This document shows, in pieces, positions 1-6,487 of a DNA stretch of 22,161 bases. Source of the stretch: Bacillota bacterium (GTDB lineage Bacteria > Bacillota > Clostridia > DSM-8532); assembly GCA_023440865.1 (NCBI GenBank), contig JAEXRM010000219.1, forward strand, positions 1 to 22,161. Direction: 5' to 3'. The notes under the pieces were generated by a model. The model was not told the DNA's origin, did no database searches, and saw only the letters and a list, made by a program, of their open reading frames with translations. The number at the start of each line of letters is the position of its first letter. Position 1 is the first letter of the stretch. The position numbers were made by a program, and so were the translations under genes.

Positions 1-18
1 GACCACTGGAGGGTGTCA

Positions 19-528
19 ATGGAGATGCTGCAGGTCGGGGGCGTGGTGCGCGAATCGATCGTGGATGGCCCGGGCATCCGGATGACGGTGTTCGTGCAGG
101 GCTGCTCGCACGGTTGCGAGGGCTGTCACAACCAGGAGCTGCAGCCGGTCGGTGGCGGCAAACCGGTGACCGTCGCGGAGGTGCTGGCGAGTGCCCGGAA
201 CAATCCCCTGCTCGACGGCATCACGATTTCGGGCGGGGAACCGTTCCAGCAGGCGGAAGGCTGCGCCGCGCTGGCGGCGGCGGCAAGGGCCGAAGGCTAT
301 CACATCATGACCTACTCCGGATATACGTTCGAAGCGCTGCTCGCGGGCATCGACACGATACCGGGCTGGCGCGGACTGCTCACGGCGAGCGACCTGCTGG
401 TGGACGGACCCTATCTGGCCGCGCAGCGTGATTTGCGCCTGCCGTTCCGGGGTTCCCGCAACCAGCGGATTCTGGATGTGGCGGCCTCGCTGCGCGCGGG
501 GAGGGCTGTCGAAGCCGTGTTCGGGTAG
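19..528 (+). CDS. nrdG: Anaerobic ribonucleotide reductase activating protein (radical SAM)
   Basis: This protein would generate the glycyl radical on the class III ribonucleotide reductase NrdD, using S-adenosylmethionine and a 4Fe-4S cluster in the cytoplasm. The cluster motif CxxxCxxC is visible as C29, C33 and C36, within GCSHGCEGCHN. An SAM-contacting GGE motif follows in TISGGEPF. At 169 aa the length is normal for NrdG. An in-frame GTG lies at 13, but ATG 19 is preferred because GGAGG at 8-12 sits 6 nt upstream of it; ATG 25 is also possible. nrdD is usually the upstream partner and would lie just left of the window, which is inference. The 3' end converges on the zinc-ribbon gene across the hairpin array. 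Confidence 0.93.
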   Translation: MEMLQVGGVVRESIVDGPGIRMTVFVQGCSHGCEGCHNQELQPVGGGKPVTVAEVLASARNNPLLDGITISGGEPFQQAEGCAALAAAARAEGYHIMTYSGYTFEALLAGIDTIPGWRGLLTASDLLVDGPYLAAQRDLRLPFRGSRNQRILDVAASLRAGRAVEAVFG

Positions 529-578
529 GCGCAGGGGCGGTTGGATGCGCCGTTGGTCCTGTCCGGCATCAAGCAGGC

Positions 579-843
579 AAAGGGAACGATCGCTTTCCCT
601 TGTTGTGTTGCTGTCGAGAATCGGCAAAGGGGCACGGTCGCTTTCCCTTGTTGTGTTGCTCTCGAGAATAGACAAAGGAGCGCTTTCGCGCTCCCTTGTT
701 GTGTGGCTCAAGAGAAAAGAAAAAGGAGCGCGTTCGCGCTCCCTTGTTGTGTGGCTCAAGAGAAAAGAGAAAGGAGCGCTTTCGCGCTCTCTTGTTGTGT
801 GGCTCAAGAGATAAGAAAAAGGAGAGCTTTCGCTCTCCTTTGT
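579..843. repeat. Tandem array of six 48-bp hairpin units
   Basis: The word CTTGTTGTG (or close variants) recurs at 599, 647, 695, 743, 791 and about 839, an exact 48-bp period. Each unit holds an inverted repeat followed on the minus strand by a pyrimidine/T-rich stretch. The clearest arms are at 677-683/688-694, 725-731/736-742, 773-779/784-790 and 821-827/832-838, each with a 4-nt loop (GAAA or GAAC on the minus strand). The unit next to the zinc-ribbon gene has changed both arms (GGAGAGC/GCTCTCC against GGAGCGC/GCGCTCC), so pairing is kept by compensating changes. The two units nearest nrdG are more degenerate. The array sits between two convergent genes. A set of duplicated intrinsic terminators is the simplest reading. 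Because 48 is a multiple of three, all frames stay open, but I see no sign of coding. Confidence 0.9.
814..838 (-). terminator. Intrinsic terminator of the zinc-ribbon gene
   Basis: On the minus strand a 7-bp GC-rich stem (GGAGAGC with GCTCTCC) closes a GAAA tetraloop and is followed directly by TTTTT and then a pyrimidine-rich run. It starts 8 nt after the stop codon of the zinc-ribbon gene. It is the gene-proximal and best-formed member of the 48-bp array. Confidence 0.8.
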
Positions 844-845
844 TC

Positions 846-1025
846 TTACCAGCGGGAACCGCCACCATAGTTGCTGTTGTTGCGCTGAGCCTTGCGGGCG
901 CGGCGGCATTCGGGGCAACGCTGGGGCTCGTTCTCAAAACCCTTTTCCTTGTAGAAGGCCTGTTCGCCTTCGGTGAAGATGAACTCGGTGTTGCAGTCCT
1001 TGCAGGTAAGTGTCTTGTCAGCCAT
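846..1025 (-). CDS. Small zinc-ribbon protein (zf-trcl family, 59 aa)
   Basis: The 59-residue product begins MADKTLTCKDCNTEF and contains two Cys pairs, C8/C11 and C37/C40 (CPEC), which should bind one zinc ion. The spacing, the central GEQAFYKEKGFENEP stretch and the basic tail after CPECR match the 'probable zinc-ribbon' family (Pfam PF13451 by recollection), common in Bacillota. The function of that family is not established; nucleic-acid or ribosome association is only a guess. The Shine-Dalgarno AAGGAGG (1042-1036) is perfect and lies 10 nt before the ATG. The tail is rich in Asn, Gly and Ser. The gene is under 60 codons and easy to miss. Candidate promoters upstream are weak and ambiguous: TTGCGT/TTATAG at 1176-1149 with a 16-bp spacer, or TTGATA/TATTGC with a 17-bp spacer just further upstream. 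Confidence 0.88.
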   Translation of the reverse strand: MADKTLTCKDCNTEFIFTEGEQAFYKEKGFENEPQRCPECRRARKAQRNNSNYGGGSRW

Positions 1026-1035
1026 TGTGAATATA

Positions 1036-1096
1036 CCTCCTTATTCAATATTTGGAATGAATCCTTTCTTGGCACAACGCTCCATGAATAAGGAGG
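1036..1096 (-). promoter_or_regulatory. Inverted repeat that can sequester the RBS of the zinc-ribbon gene
   Basis: A perfect 12-bp inverted repeat has arms at 1036-1047 (CCTCCTTATTCA) and 1085-1096 (TGAATAAGGAGG), separated by 37 bp. In the minus-strand transcript the 3' arm contains the whole Shine-Dalgarno AAGGAGG of the zinc-ribbon gene. The 5' arm is its exact complement, so folding would hide the ribosome binding site. A GGAG just inside the loop (1083-1080) could pair with CTCC of the 5' arm as a competing, SD-freeing hairpin. This suggests cis-regulation of translation. Chance cannot be excluded, and the structure does not match a riboswitch class I recognise. Confidence 0.5.
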
Positions 1097-1148
1097 GGCT
1101 GTCAGAAAACGGATCAATCCATACCGTATATTTCACGGGCCGTACTCA

Positions 1149-1176
1149 CTATAACACGAAGATTCGGGGGACGCAA
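1149..1176 (-). promoter_or_regulatory. Possible promoter of the zinc-ribbon gene
   Basis: On the minus strand TTGCGT (1176-1171) and TTATAG (1154-1149) are 16 bp apart. This would give a leader of roughly 115 nt that includes the SD-sequestering repeat. The match is weak. A competing pair, TTGATA with TATTGC, lies a little further upstream. Confidence 0.3.
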
Positions 1177-1255
1177 TAGGATGAACGTAAGTTGATATCA
1201 AAATTTTCCGTCTGGTTATCGGAACATGCCGCCCATGCCGGAAGATCCTGCCGGC

Positions 1256-1284
1256 TTGTGCATGCGCAGGGGTGATGGTAGAAT
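1256..1284 (+). promoter_or_regulatory. Sigma-70-type promoter of the 1375-6392 operon
   Basis: TTGTGC (1256-1261) and TAGAAT (1279-1284) are separated by 17 bp, and TGG directly before the -10 gives an extended -10 element. Transcription would start near 1291 and leave about 84 nt of leader before the first ATG. There is no other good candidate in the gap. Confidence 0.55.
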
Positions 1285-1374
1285 GATCTAAACCGCTGAC
1301 GGCAAGGATTCGGGCCGGAGCGGCGATGCGGATCGCGGCCCCGTGCCGATTGTCCGGACGAGGAGGGCGGGGGG

Positions 1375-2097
1375 ATGCAAATCACGGGCAACAGTGCGAT
1401 GGCCGACCGGTTGCAGGATCTGCAGTCATGGCTTGCGCCACTCGGCTCGTTTCCCTGGATTGCCGCCGCGATCCTGATCGCGCTGTCCTGTGCCTGGGCC
1501 TTCGGAGGGAGACGGGGATTCAAGTTCATCAGCCATTTCCAGGGCGCCCTGTTCGGGCTCTGCGCGGGGGCGCTGTGCGGCGCCGTGATCGAGCATGTCA
1601 TCGCAGGGGGGAGCTTCGATGTCCGGGACCTGCTGTTGACGCATGACACCCTGCGTGCCGGTTCGGGGTTTCTGGCCGGCCTTCTGGCTGGAGGCCTCCT
1701 GGGTGGCTTCGCCGGACGTTTCCTGAGCCGTTTTTTCTTTTTTGCCGCAGGTGCGGTTGCCGGCGGGGGTCTGCTGTCCCTCTTGCTTCGCCTGCTGGGG
1801 CAGCCGCTTCGGCAACCCCTTCCCCTGATTGTCCTGTCCGGCCTGCTGGCCGGTGTCGCGGTCTTGTGGATCTCCTACCGCCAGCTGGTTCCTTTCACCG
1901 GCATCTGGGGCGGCCTGACTGCCGCCGCGGGACTGGTTTGGCCCATGCTGCGCCTCTTCGTCATCATCGGCGGTCCCCCGTGGCTGCCGCTGCTTGCGGC
2001 CGGCGGCCTTGGGATTCTGTTGGCCATAGCGGGAACCGCATGGCAGGCGGATCGTCAGGATGTCGGCCCCCACTCCATCCATTCTGTCAGGAGGTAG
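1375..2097 (+). CDS. Polytopic membrane protein of unknown function
   Basis: The 240-aa product is almost entirely hydrophobic, with about seven or eight predicted membrane segments. They begin at SFPWIAAAILIAL (near residue 25) and end at LLAAGGLGILLAIAG (near 215). Several segments are rich in Gly and Ala small-residue motifs, a style seen in TMEM198/DUF4203-like proteins, but I cannot assign a family with confidence. A short basic tail follows the last segment. AGGAGG at 1361-1366 lies 8 nt before the ATG, which fixes the start. It is the first gene of a tight unit: the next start codon is 4 nt after its stop codon. Its end contains the AGGAGG that serves the next gene. Its co-transcription with a synthetase regulator suggests a membrane role in the same process, but no substrate can be read from the sequence. 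Confidence 0.8.
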   Translation: MQITGNSAMADRLQDLQSWLAPLGSFPWIAAAILIALSCAWAFGGRRGFKFISHFQGALFGLCAGALCGAVIEHVIAGGSFDVRDLLLTHDTLRAGSGFLAGLLAGGLLGGFAGRFLSRFFFFAAGAVAGGGLLSLLLRLLGQPLRQPLPLIVLSGLLAGVAVLWISYRQLVPFTGIWGGLTAAAGLVWPMLRLFVIIGGPPWLPLLAAGGLGILLAIAGTAWQADRQDVGPHSIHSVRR

Positions 2098-2100
2098 CCC

Positions 2101-2682
2101 ATGAATGAACAGATTCAGGAGATTGCCATGCGCATCCGCTCCCTGCGGGAGGACCTTGGCATTTCCGCCTCGGAGATGGCGCAGGTCCACGGCATAGGCG
2201 AGGAGGAGTACCTGCAGCAGGAATCCGGACGGCAGGACTTCACCTTCACCTTCCTCTACAGCACGGCCGGACGGCTGGGCGTCGACATGACGGACCTGCT
2301 CACGGGAGCCGGCCCCACCCTGTCCGGCTACACCATCGTCCGAAAGGGCGGGGGGCTAGCCATGCAACGTCGGAGCGGGTTTTCCTACCGGAACCTGGCA
2401 CATCGCTTCCGGCATCGCACCGCCGAACCTTTTCTGGTCGAAGCGCCGTTCGATCCGAATGCCGCCGCGCAGGAGATCGTCACGCGCGGACATAGCGGGC
2501 AGGAGTTCGACTACGTGCTCGAGGGCCGCCTCCGTTTCCGCATCGGCACCCACGAAACGGTGCTGGAGGCGGGCGATTCGGTATATTACGACGCCACCCT
2601 GCCGCACGGCATGGTGGCGGAAGCTGCGGACTGCACCTTCCTGGCGATGGTCATTCGCGATGCGGACGGGAGGATCGGCTGA
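2101..2682 (+). CDS. XRE-family regulator with C-terminal cupin domain
   Basis: The 193-aa protein has an N-terminal helix-turn-helix of the XRE type (about residues 6-62: IRSLREDLGISASEMAQ, then LQQESGR, then a conserved hydrophobic helix). A C-terminal cupin beta-barrel follows (about 115-185), with GHSGQEFDYVLEGRLRFRIG, LEAGDSVYYDA and LPHG. Proteins of this architecture are DNA-binding regulators whose cupin domain may sense a small ligand or metal. The stop codon TGA shares one base with the ATG of the acyl-CoA synthetase (TGATG), so translation is probably coupled. The most likely role is control of this operon in response to a carboxylic acid or its CoA ester; that ligand is inference. 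XRE-cupin genes next to AMP-forming synthetases are a familiar arrangement in anaerobes. Confidence 0.9.
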   Translation: MNEQIQEIAMRIRSLREDLGISASEMAQVHGIGEEEYLQQESGRQDFTFTFLYSTAGRLGVDMTDLLTGAGPTLSGYTIVRKGGGLAMQRRSGFSYRNLAHRFRHRTAEPFLVEAPFDPNAAAQEIVTRGHSGQEFDYVLEGRLRFRIGTHETVLEAGDSVYYDATLPHGMVAEAADCTFLAMVIRDADGRIG

Positions 2683-4337
2683 TGGCACGTCTGTACAAGG
2701 AATTTGTCAATGAGTCCTGCAACGGCGCCGGACATGTCGAGAAGGTCACCTTCCGCTGTCCGGAACGCTTCAACTTCGCCTACGACGTGGTGGACCGCCT
2801 GGGCCGGGAGCAGCCCGGCAAGCGTGCCATCCTGTGGTGCAACGAGGCGGGCGAACAGCAGGATGTTCCCTTTGCCGAAGTGTCCCGCCAGAGTGATCGC
2901 GCCGCATCGATGTTCCGACAGATGGGCATCGGCAGGGGTGATCATGTGATGCTCATCCTCAAGCGGCACCTGGAGTTCTGGTACTGCTTCATGGGGCTGC
3001 ACAAGCTCGGGGCCATCGGCGTTCCCGCAACGAACCAGCTCATGCCCAAGGATATTGTCTACCGCTGCAACGCGGCCGACATCAAGGCCATCGTCTGCAC
3101 GGCCGAGGGTCGCATCGCGGAGCTGGTGGAGGAGGCGTTGCCTGACTGCCCGACCGTACGTGCCCGCATGATCGTCAAGGGCGAGCGTGCAGGATGGCTT
3201 TCCTACAGCGTTTCCATGGCGGCCGCGCCGGCATTCCGGGCGCCAGCCGGCGAGGCGCGGCCCGGCGGCGCGGACCGTTTGTTCATGTATTTTTCCTCCG
3301 GAACCACCGGCATGCCCAAGATGGTCTCCCACAACCACTGGTATCCGATCGCCCATATACCGACTGCCGTCTACTGGCACAACATCGGTCCGGACGACCT
3401 GCATCTGACCGTATCCGAAACCGGATGGGCCAAATCGATGTGGGGCAAGCTCTACGGACAGTGGCTCGCCGAAGGCGCCGTATTCATCTATGACTTCGAC
3501 CGGTTCAACAGCGACGACATGCTCTCGTGCATCGCGCAGCATCGTGTCACCACCTTTTGCGCGCCACCGACCATCTACCGCTTCCTCATCCGCGAGGACC
3601 TGACGCGGTTCGACCTGTCTTCGCTCAAGCATGTCACGACCGCAGGCGAGGCCCTCAATTCCGAGGTGTACAACCGCTTTCTCGCGGCGACGGGCCTCAA
3701 GCTGCGCGAGGCGTTCGGCCAGACTGAGACCACGCTGCTGGCCGCCACCATGAACTGGATGGAGCCCAAACCCGGTTCCATGGGAAAACCATCTCCCGCC
3801 TATGCACTCGATGTGGTCGATGATGAGGGGAACACCGTCGATCCCGGCACTGTCGGTGAAATTGTGGTCAGAACCGAACCGGAGGTGCCGACGGGCCTGA
3901 TGATCGGCTACCACAACGATCCGGAGATGACGGCGAATGCCTGGCACGACGGCCTGTACCATACGGGCGACACCGCCTACATGGACGAGGATGGCTTCCT
4001 CTGGTATGTCGGACGCAAGGACGACATCATCAAGTCTTCCGGGTACCGCATCGGACCGTTCGAGGTCGAGAGTGTCATCATGGAGCATCCGGCCGTCGTG
4101 GAATGCGCGGTCACCGGAGCACCCGATCCCGTCCGCGGAACCGTCGTCAAGGCGACCATCGTCGTCGGCAAGGGCCATGTGCCCTCGGAGGCGCTCGGAC
4201 AGGAAATCCAGGAGTATGTCAAGACACATACGGCCCCCTACAAGTATCCCCGCATCGTCGAGTTCGTGCAGGAGCTGCCCAAAACCATCAGTGGCAAGAT
4301 TCGACGAACCGAAATTCGGGAAAAAGACAAGAGCTAG
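2682..4337 (+). CDS. AMP-forming acyl-CoA synthetase (acetyl/medium-chain type)
   Basis: This enzyme should activate a carboxylic acid with ATP and load it onto CoA through an acyl-adenylate, in the cytoplasm. The 551-aa length fits the ANL superfamily. Visible motifs are the P-loop YFSSGTTGMPKM (Y203 onward), EAFGQTET for adenylate binding, YHTGDTAYMDEDG, the hinge GRKDDIIKSSGYRIGPFEVE (from about residue 444), and the C-terminal catalytic lysine K539 in PKTISGKIRR. The sequence resembles acetyl-CoA and medium-chain acyl-CoA synthetases more than long-chain ones. The exact substrate (short, branched or aromatic acid) cannot be read. GGAGG lies just before the ATG within the end of the regulator gene. 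The next gene starts 9 nt downstream, so all four genes from 1375 appear co-transcribed. Confidence 0.93.
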   Translation: MARLYKEFVNESCNGAGHVEKVTFRCPERFNFAYDVVDRLGREQPGKRAILWCNEAGEQQDVPFAEVSRQSDRAASMFRQMGIGRGDHVMLILKRHLEFWYCFMGLHKLGAIGVPATNQLMPKDIVYRCNAADIKAIVCTAEGRIAELVEEALPDCPTVRARMIVKGERAGWLSYSVSMAAAPAFRAPAGEARPGGADRLFMYFSSGTTGMPKMVSHNHWYPIAHIPTAVYWHNIGPDDLHLTVSETGWAKSMWGKLYGQWLAEGAVFIYDFDRFNSDDMLSCIAQHRVTTFCAPPTIYRFLIREDLTRFDLSSLKHVTTAGEALNSEVYNRFLAATGLKLREAFGQTETTLLAATMNWMEPKPGSMGKPSPAYALDVVDDEGNTVDPGTVGEIVVRTEPEVPTGLMIGYHNDPEMTANAWHDGLYHTGDTAYMDEDGFLWYVGRKDDIIKSSGYRIGPFEVESVIMEHPAVVECAVTGAPDPVRGTVVKATIVVGKGHVPSEALGQEIQEYVKTHTAPYKYPRIVEFVQELPKTISGKIRRTEIREKDKS

Positions 4338-4346
4338 GAGAATGAC

Positions 4347-6392
4347 ATGGCCAATCCGCCCCTTTTTCATATCCGATGCCTCCTGGAGGAGGTTTCTCCG
4401 CCGATCTGGCGCAGCATGCAGCTTCCCGGGTGGTTGACCTTCCGGCAGTTGGGCGTGCTGATCGATCGATCCTTGGACTGGACCGGCACACCGGACGGTG
4501 GCGGATCATTCGAGATTGCCGGCATGACCCTCACGGCGGACGCCCCCCTCCCCGACAACGGCTCGGATGGATGGAAGTTGCATGACGTCTGCGTTCCGGG
4601 GCTTCGTTTCCTGTACCGTCCCGATCATCGTTGGGCCGTCGGCGTCCAGGTGGCCGCCATCGCGGAGCAGGAACCAGGCATGACATACCCTGTCTGCATC
4701 GGCGGCGAGCGTGCGGCCCCGCCCCAGGAGGTCGAAGGCCCCTCCGGCTATGCCCGCATGCTGCGCAATCCCCGACAGCGCGGTCTGTGGAACCCGGAGC
4801 GGTTCGATGTCGAGGCGGTGAGCCAGGCCCTGCGGGAAGCCGCCGCCCACATGAAACCGATCCGCACGCCACGGAGACCGCCGGCGGAAGCGTCTCTGCC
4901 ACCTGAAGGGCCGGGTGCGTTTCTTCGCGAAAGCGATGTGCAGTTTGACCTGCATGCCTATTATCTGGAGCTCGAAAACGCGTATTGGCGTGAACCGACG
5001 CCCGCCAGCCTGCGGGAGGCCGTGTCCGCTTTGCACAAGGACGACCTGGTCGGTCTGTGCATGGTATACGGCATCGCCGCGGAACCCACGATGCGGCGGC
5101 TGCAGCTGGACGCATTGCTGCTCGGGCAGCTGCCGGAGGCCATCCGGCTCCAGGTCCCCTACATGGATGACCGCCAGTACGGCCTCATCCGCCAGGTGGT
5201 GGACAGCCCGGAAGGTGCTGTCCGGTTCGCCAGGGCGGAGATGGTGTTTTCTCCGTATGAGCTGTACTATTTCCGTGACCGGCTGCTGCTGTTTCCCCGC
5301 ATGAACGGGGAGGAACCAGAGCTGTACATGCTCCCCGAGGTGCGGGAGGCGCTCCGTCTTGATCCGATGCAGAGCCTCTCGCGCACCCAGCTGCAGAATG
5401 CGAACCGGCGCCGCATCATCGCCGGCATGTTCCAGTATTATGGCGTGATGACGATGGAGGAGCTGCAGGTGCTCCTGTCCGAGATGCTCGATGAGACGGT
5501 CGATCTCGATACCGTCATCGTGGACGTACAGGAACTGCAGGATTTCAACGATGCGGTCACGATCGGCGAGACGCTGGTGATGCACACCTCGCTCGATCCC
5601 CAAAAGGCCGAGGAGATCTGGTTCCGGCAGAGCATGTACCCCGACCTGCCCTACCGCAGGCCTTCCCTGGAAACACTCGACCTGGCAGGGGACTGGATGT
5701 TCGTCGAGGCCACGAACGAGGCGGAGATCCTCATCTCGTTCCTGGAAAGCCGGTATGGTTTGAATACGGGCGCCGCGGAGGGTGTGGCTTGGGAACTGAT
5801 GCACAGGTTCCGTTGGGGAGAGTCGCTCGAACAGTCGCTGACACTGGCACAACAAACGCTGACACATCCGGACACGGCTGCGCAGAAGCGGTTTGCCGAG
5901 CTGGTTGCGGACCTGTGGCTGCATGCGCCCGCCTGGCGCTACAAGGGGTGGGCGCCGGCCGATGTGCGCGCCATGGAGATGCACCCGGAACGGCAGATGT
6001 CCTGGCTGTCGATGGAGCCGGACGAGTACCAGGAGGCCATCCGTTTGATTTCGGAAGGAGAGGGGACCGTGCCGTTCAGCCGGGATGCCGGCGGCGGGGC
6101 GGAGACGGGGCGAACACTTCGTTCCCTGCCCAGCGCACCCGGCGATCGAGATGAAGCCAAGGGTGCGTCCCGGTCGGGTGACGGGGGCGGAGGCGCCGAA
6201 GGCTCCGGGGGCGTGGCACAGTCCGATTCCACGCAAGCACCCGGTCCGATATCCGGGGCCGGCATTGGAGACGGGCGAGGCAAAGCGGATGGAGCCGGAG
6301 GTTGGGAAGGCAGGACGAACGATTCCGCGACGCCGCGCACCGGCAGGGTGCTGTCCTTTCCCGCCAACCCGAGGAAACCTAAAAAGCCGTGA
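4347..6392 (+). CDS. Large protein with pRiA4b ORF-3-like N-terminal domain
   Basis: The 681-aa product begins with a domain like plasmid pRiA4b ORF-3 / IS1096 TnpR passenger proteins (about residues 5-175). Signs are FHIRCLLEEVSPPIWRSMQLPG, LTFRQLGVLIDRSLDW, the CxGGERAAPPQEV block, GPSGYARML and WNPERFDVEAVSQALRE. The middle (about 190-570) is a mainly helical region I do not recognise. The last 110 residues are low-complexity Gly, Ala, Arg and Ser and look disordered. TAGGAG is well placed before ATG 4347, 9 nt after the synthetase stop. The function of this domain family is unknown; it occurs on plasmids and chromosomes and is not itself a transposase. No transposon ends are visible around it. 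It is the last gene of the operon and ends 4 nt before a strong hairpin. Confidence 0.82.
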   Translation: MANPPLFHIRCLLEEVSPPIWRSMQLPGWLTFRQLGVLIDRSLDWTGTPDGGGSFEIAGMTLTADAPLPDNGSDGWKLHDVCVPGLRFLYRPDHRWAVGVQVAAIAEQEPGMTYPVCIGGERAAPPQEVEGPSGYARMLRNPRQRGLWNPERFDVEAVSQALREAAAHMKPIRTPRRPPAEASLPPEGPGAFLRESDVQFDLHAYYLELENAYWREPTPASLREAVSALHKDDLVGLCMVYGIAAEPTMRRLQLDALLLGQLPEAIRLQVPYMDDRQYGLIRQVVDSPEGAVRFARAEMVFSPYELYYFRDRLLLFPRMNGEEPELYMLPEVREALRLDPMQSLSRTQLQNANRRRIIAGMFQYYGVMTMEELQVLLSEMLDETVDLDTVIVDVQELQDFNDAVTIGETLVMHTSLDPQKAEEIWFRQSMYPDLPYRRPSLETLDLAGDWMFVEATNEAEILISFLESRYGLNTGAAEGVAWELMHRFRWGESLEQSLTLAQQTLTHPDTAAQKRFAELVADLWLHAPAWRYKGWAPADVRAMEMHPERQMSWLSMEPDEYQEAIRLISEGEGTVPFSRDAGGGAETGRTLRSLPSAPGDRDEAKGASRSGDGGGGAEGSGGVAQSDSTQAPGPISGAGIGDGRGKADGAGGWEGRTNDSATPRTGRVLSFPANPRKPKKP

Positions 6393-6396
6393 CGAG

Positions 6397-6436
6397 AAGA
6401 AGGCTGCATCCGCTTGGTGACGGATGCAGCCTTCTT
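6397..6436. terminator. Strong hairpin between convergent genes (bidirectional terminator)
   Basis: A perfect 16-bp stem (arms 6397-6412 and 6421-6436, AAGAAGGCTGCATCCG and its complement) closes an 8-nt loop. It stands between the stop of the 4347 gene (+) and the stop of the FAD dehydrogenase gene (-). Only short T-rich stretches follow on either strand, but the stem is long, so termination in both directions is likely. Confidence 0.8.
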
Positions 6437-6487
6437 GATGACGGTGCAGGAAGGGGGCATTGGGTCAGGAAGCGGGCATGGGGGGAC

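Noticed and set aside
579..843. Possible CRISPR array
   Set aside because: The full 48-bp unit is conserved, with no variable spacers, and no cas genes are nearby.
16..918. Long minus-strand frames with 16-residue repeats (and matching plus-strand frames) across the hairpin array
   Set aside because: They stay open only because the DNA period, 48, is a multiple of three. They also run through nrdG and the zinc-ribbon gene in the wrong frame.
2586..4370. 594-codon minus-strand frame opposite the acyl-CoA synthetase
   Set aside because: High-GC shadow frame. The plus strand carries clear ANL-family motifs; the antisense product resembles nothing.
4506..6236. 576-codon minus-strand frame opposite the pRiA4b ORF-3-like gene
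   Set aside because: Shadow frame. The plus-strand product has a recognisable domain, a good RBS and operon spacing.
4347..6392. Transposon remnant, because the N-terminal domain is also found in IS1096 passenger proteins
   Set aside because: No transposase, inverted ends or target duplication are visible, and the gene sits in a tight operon.
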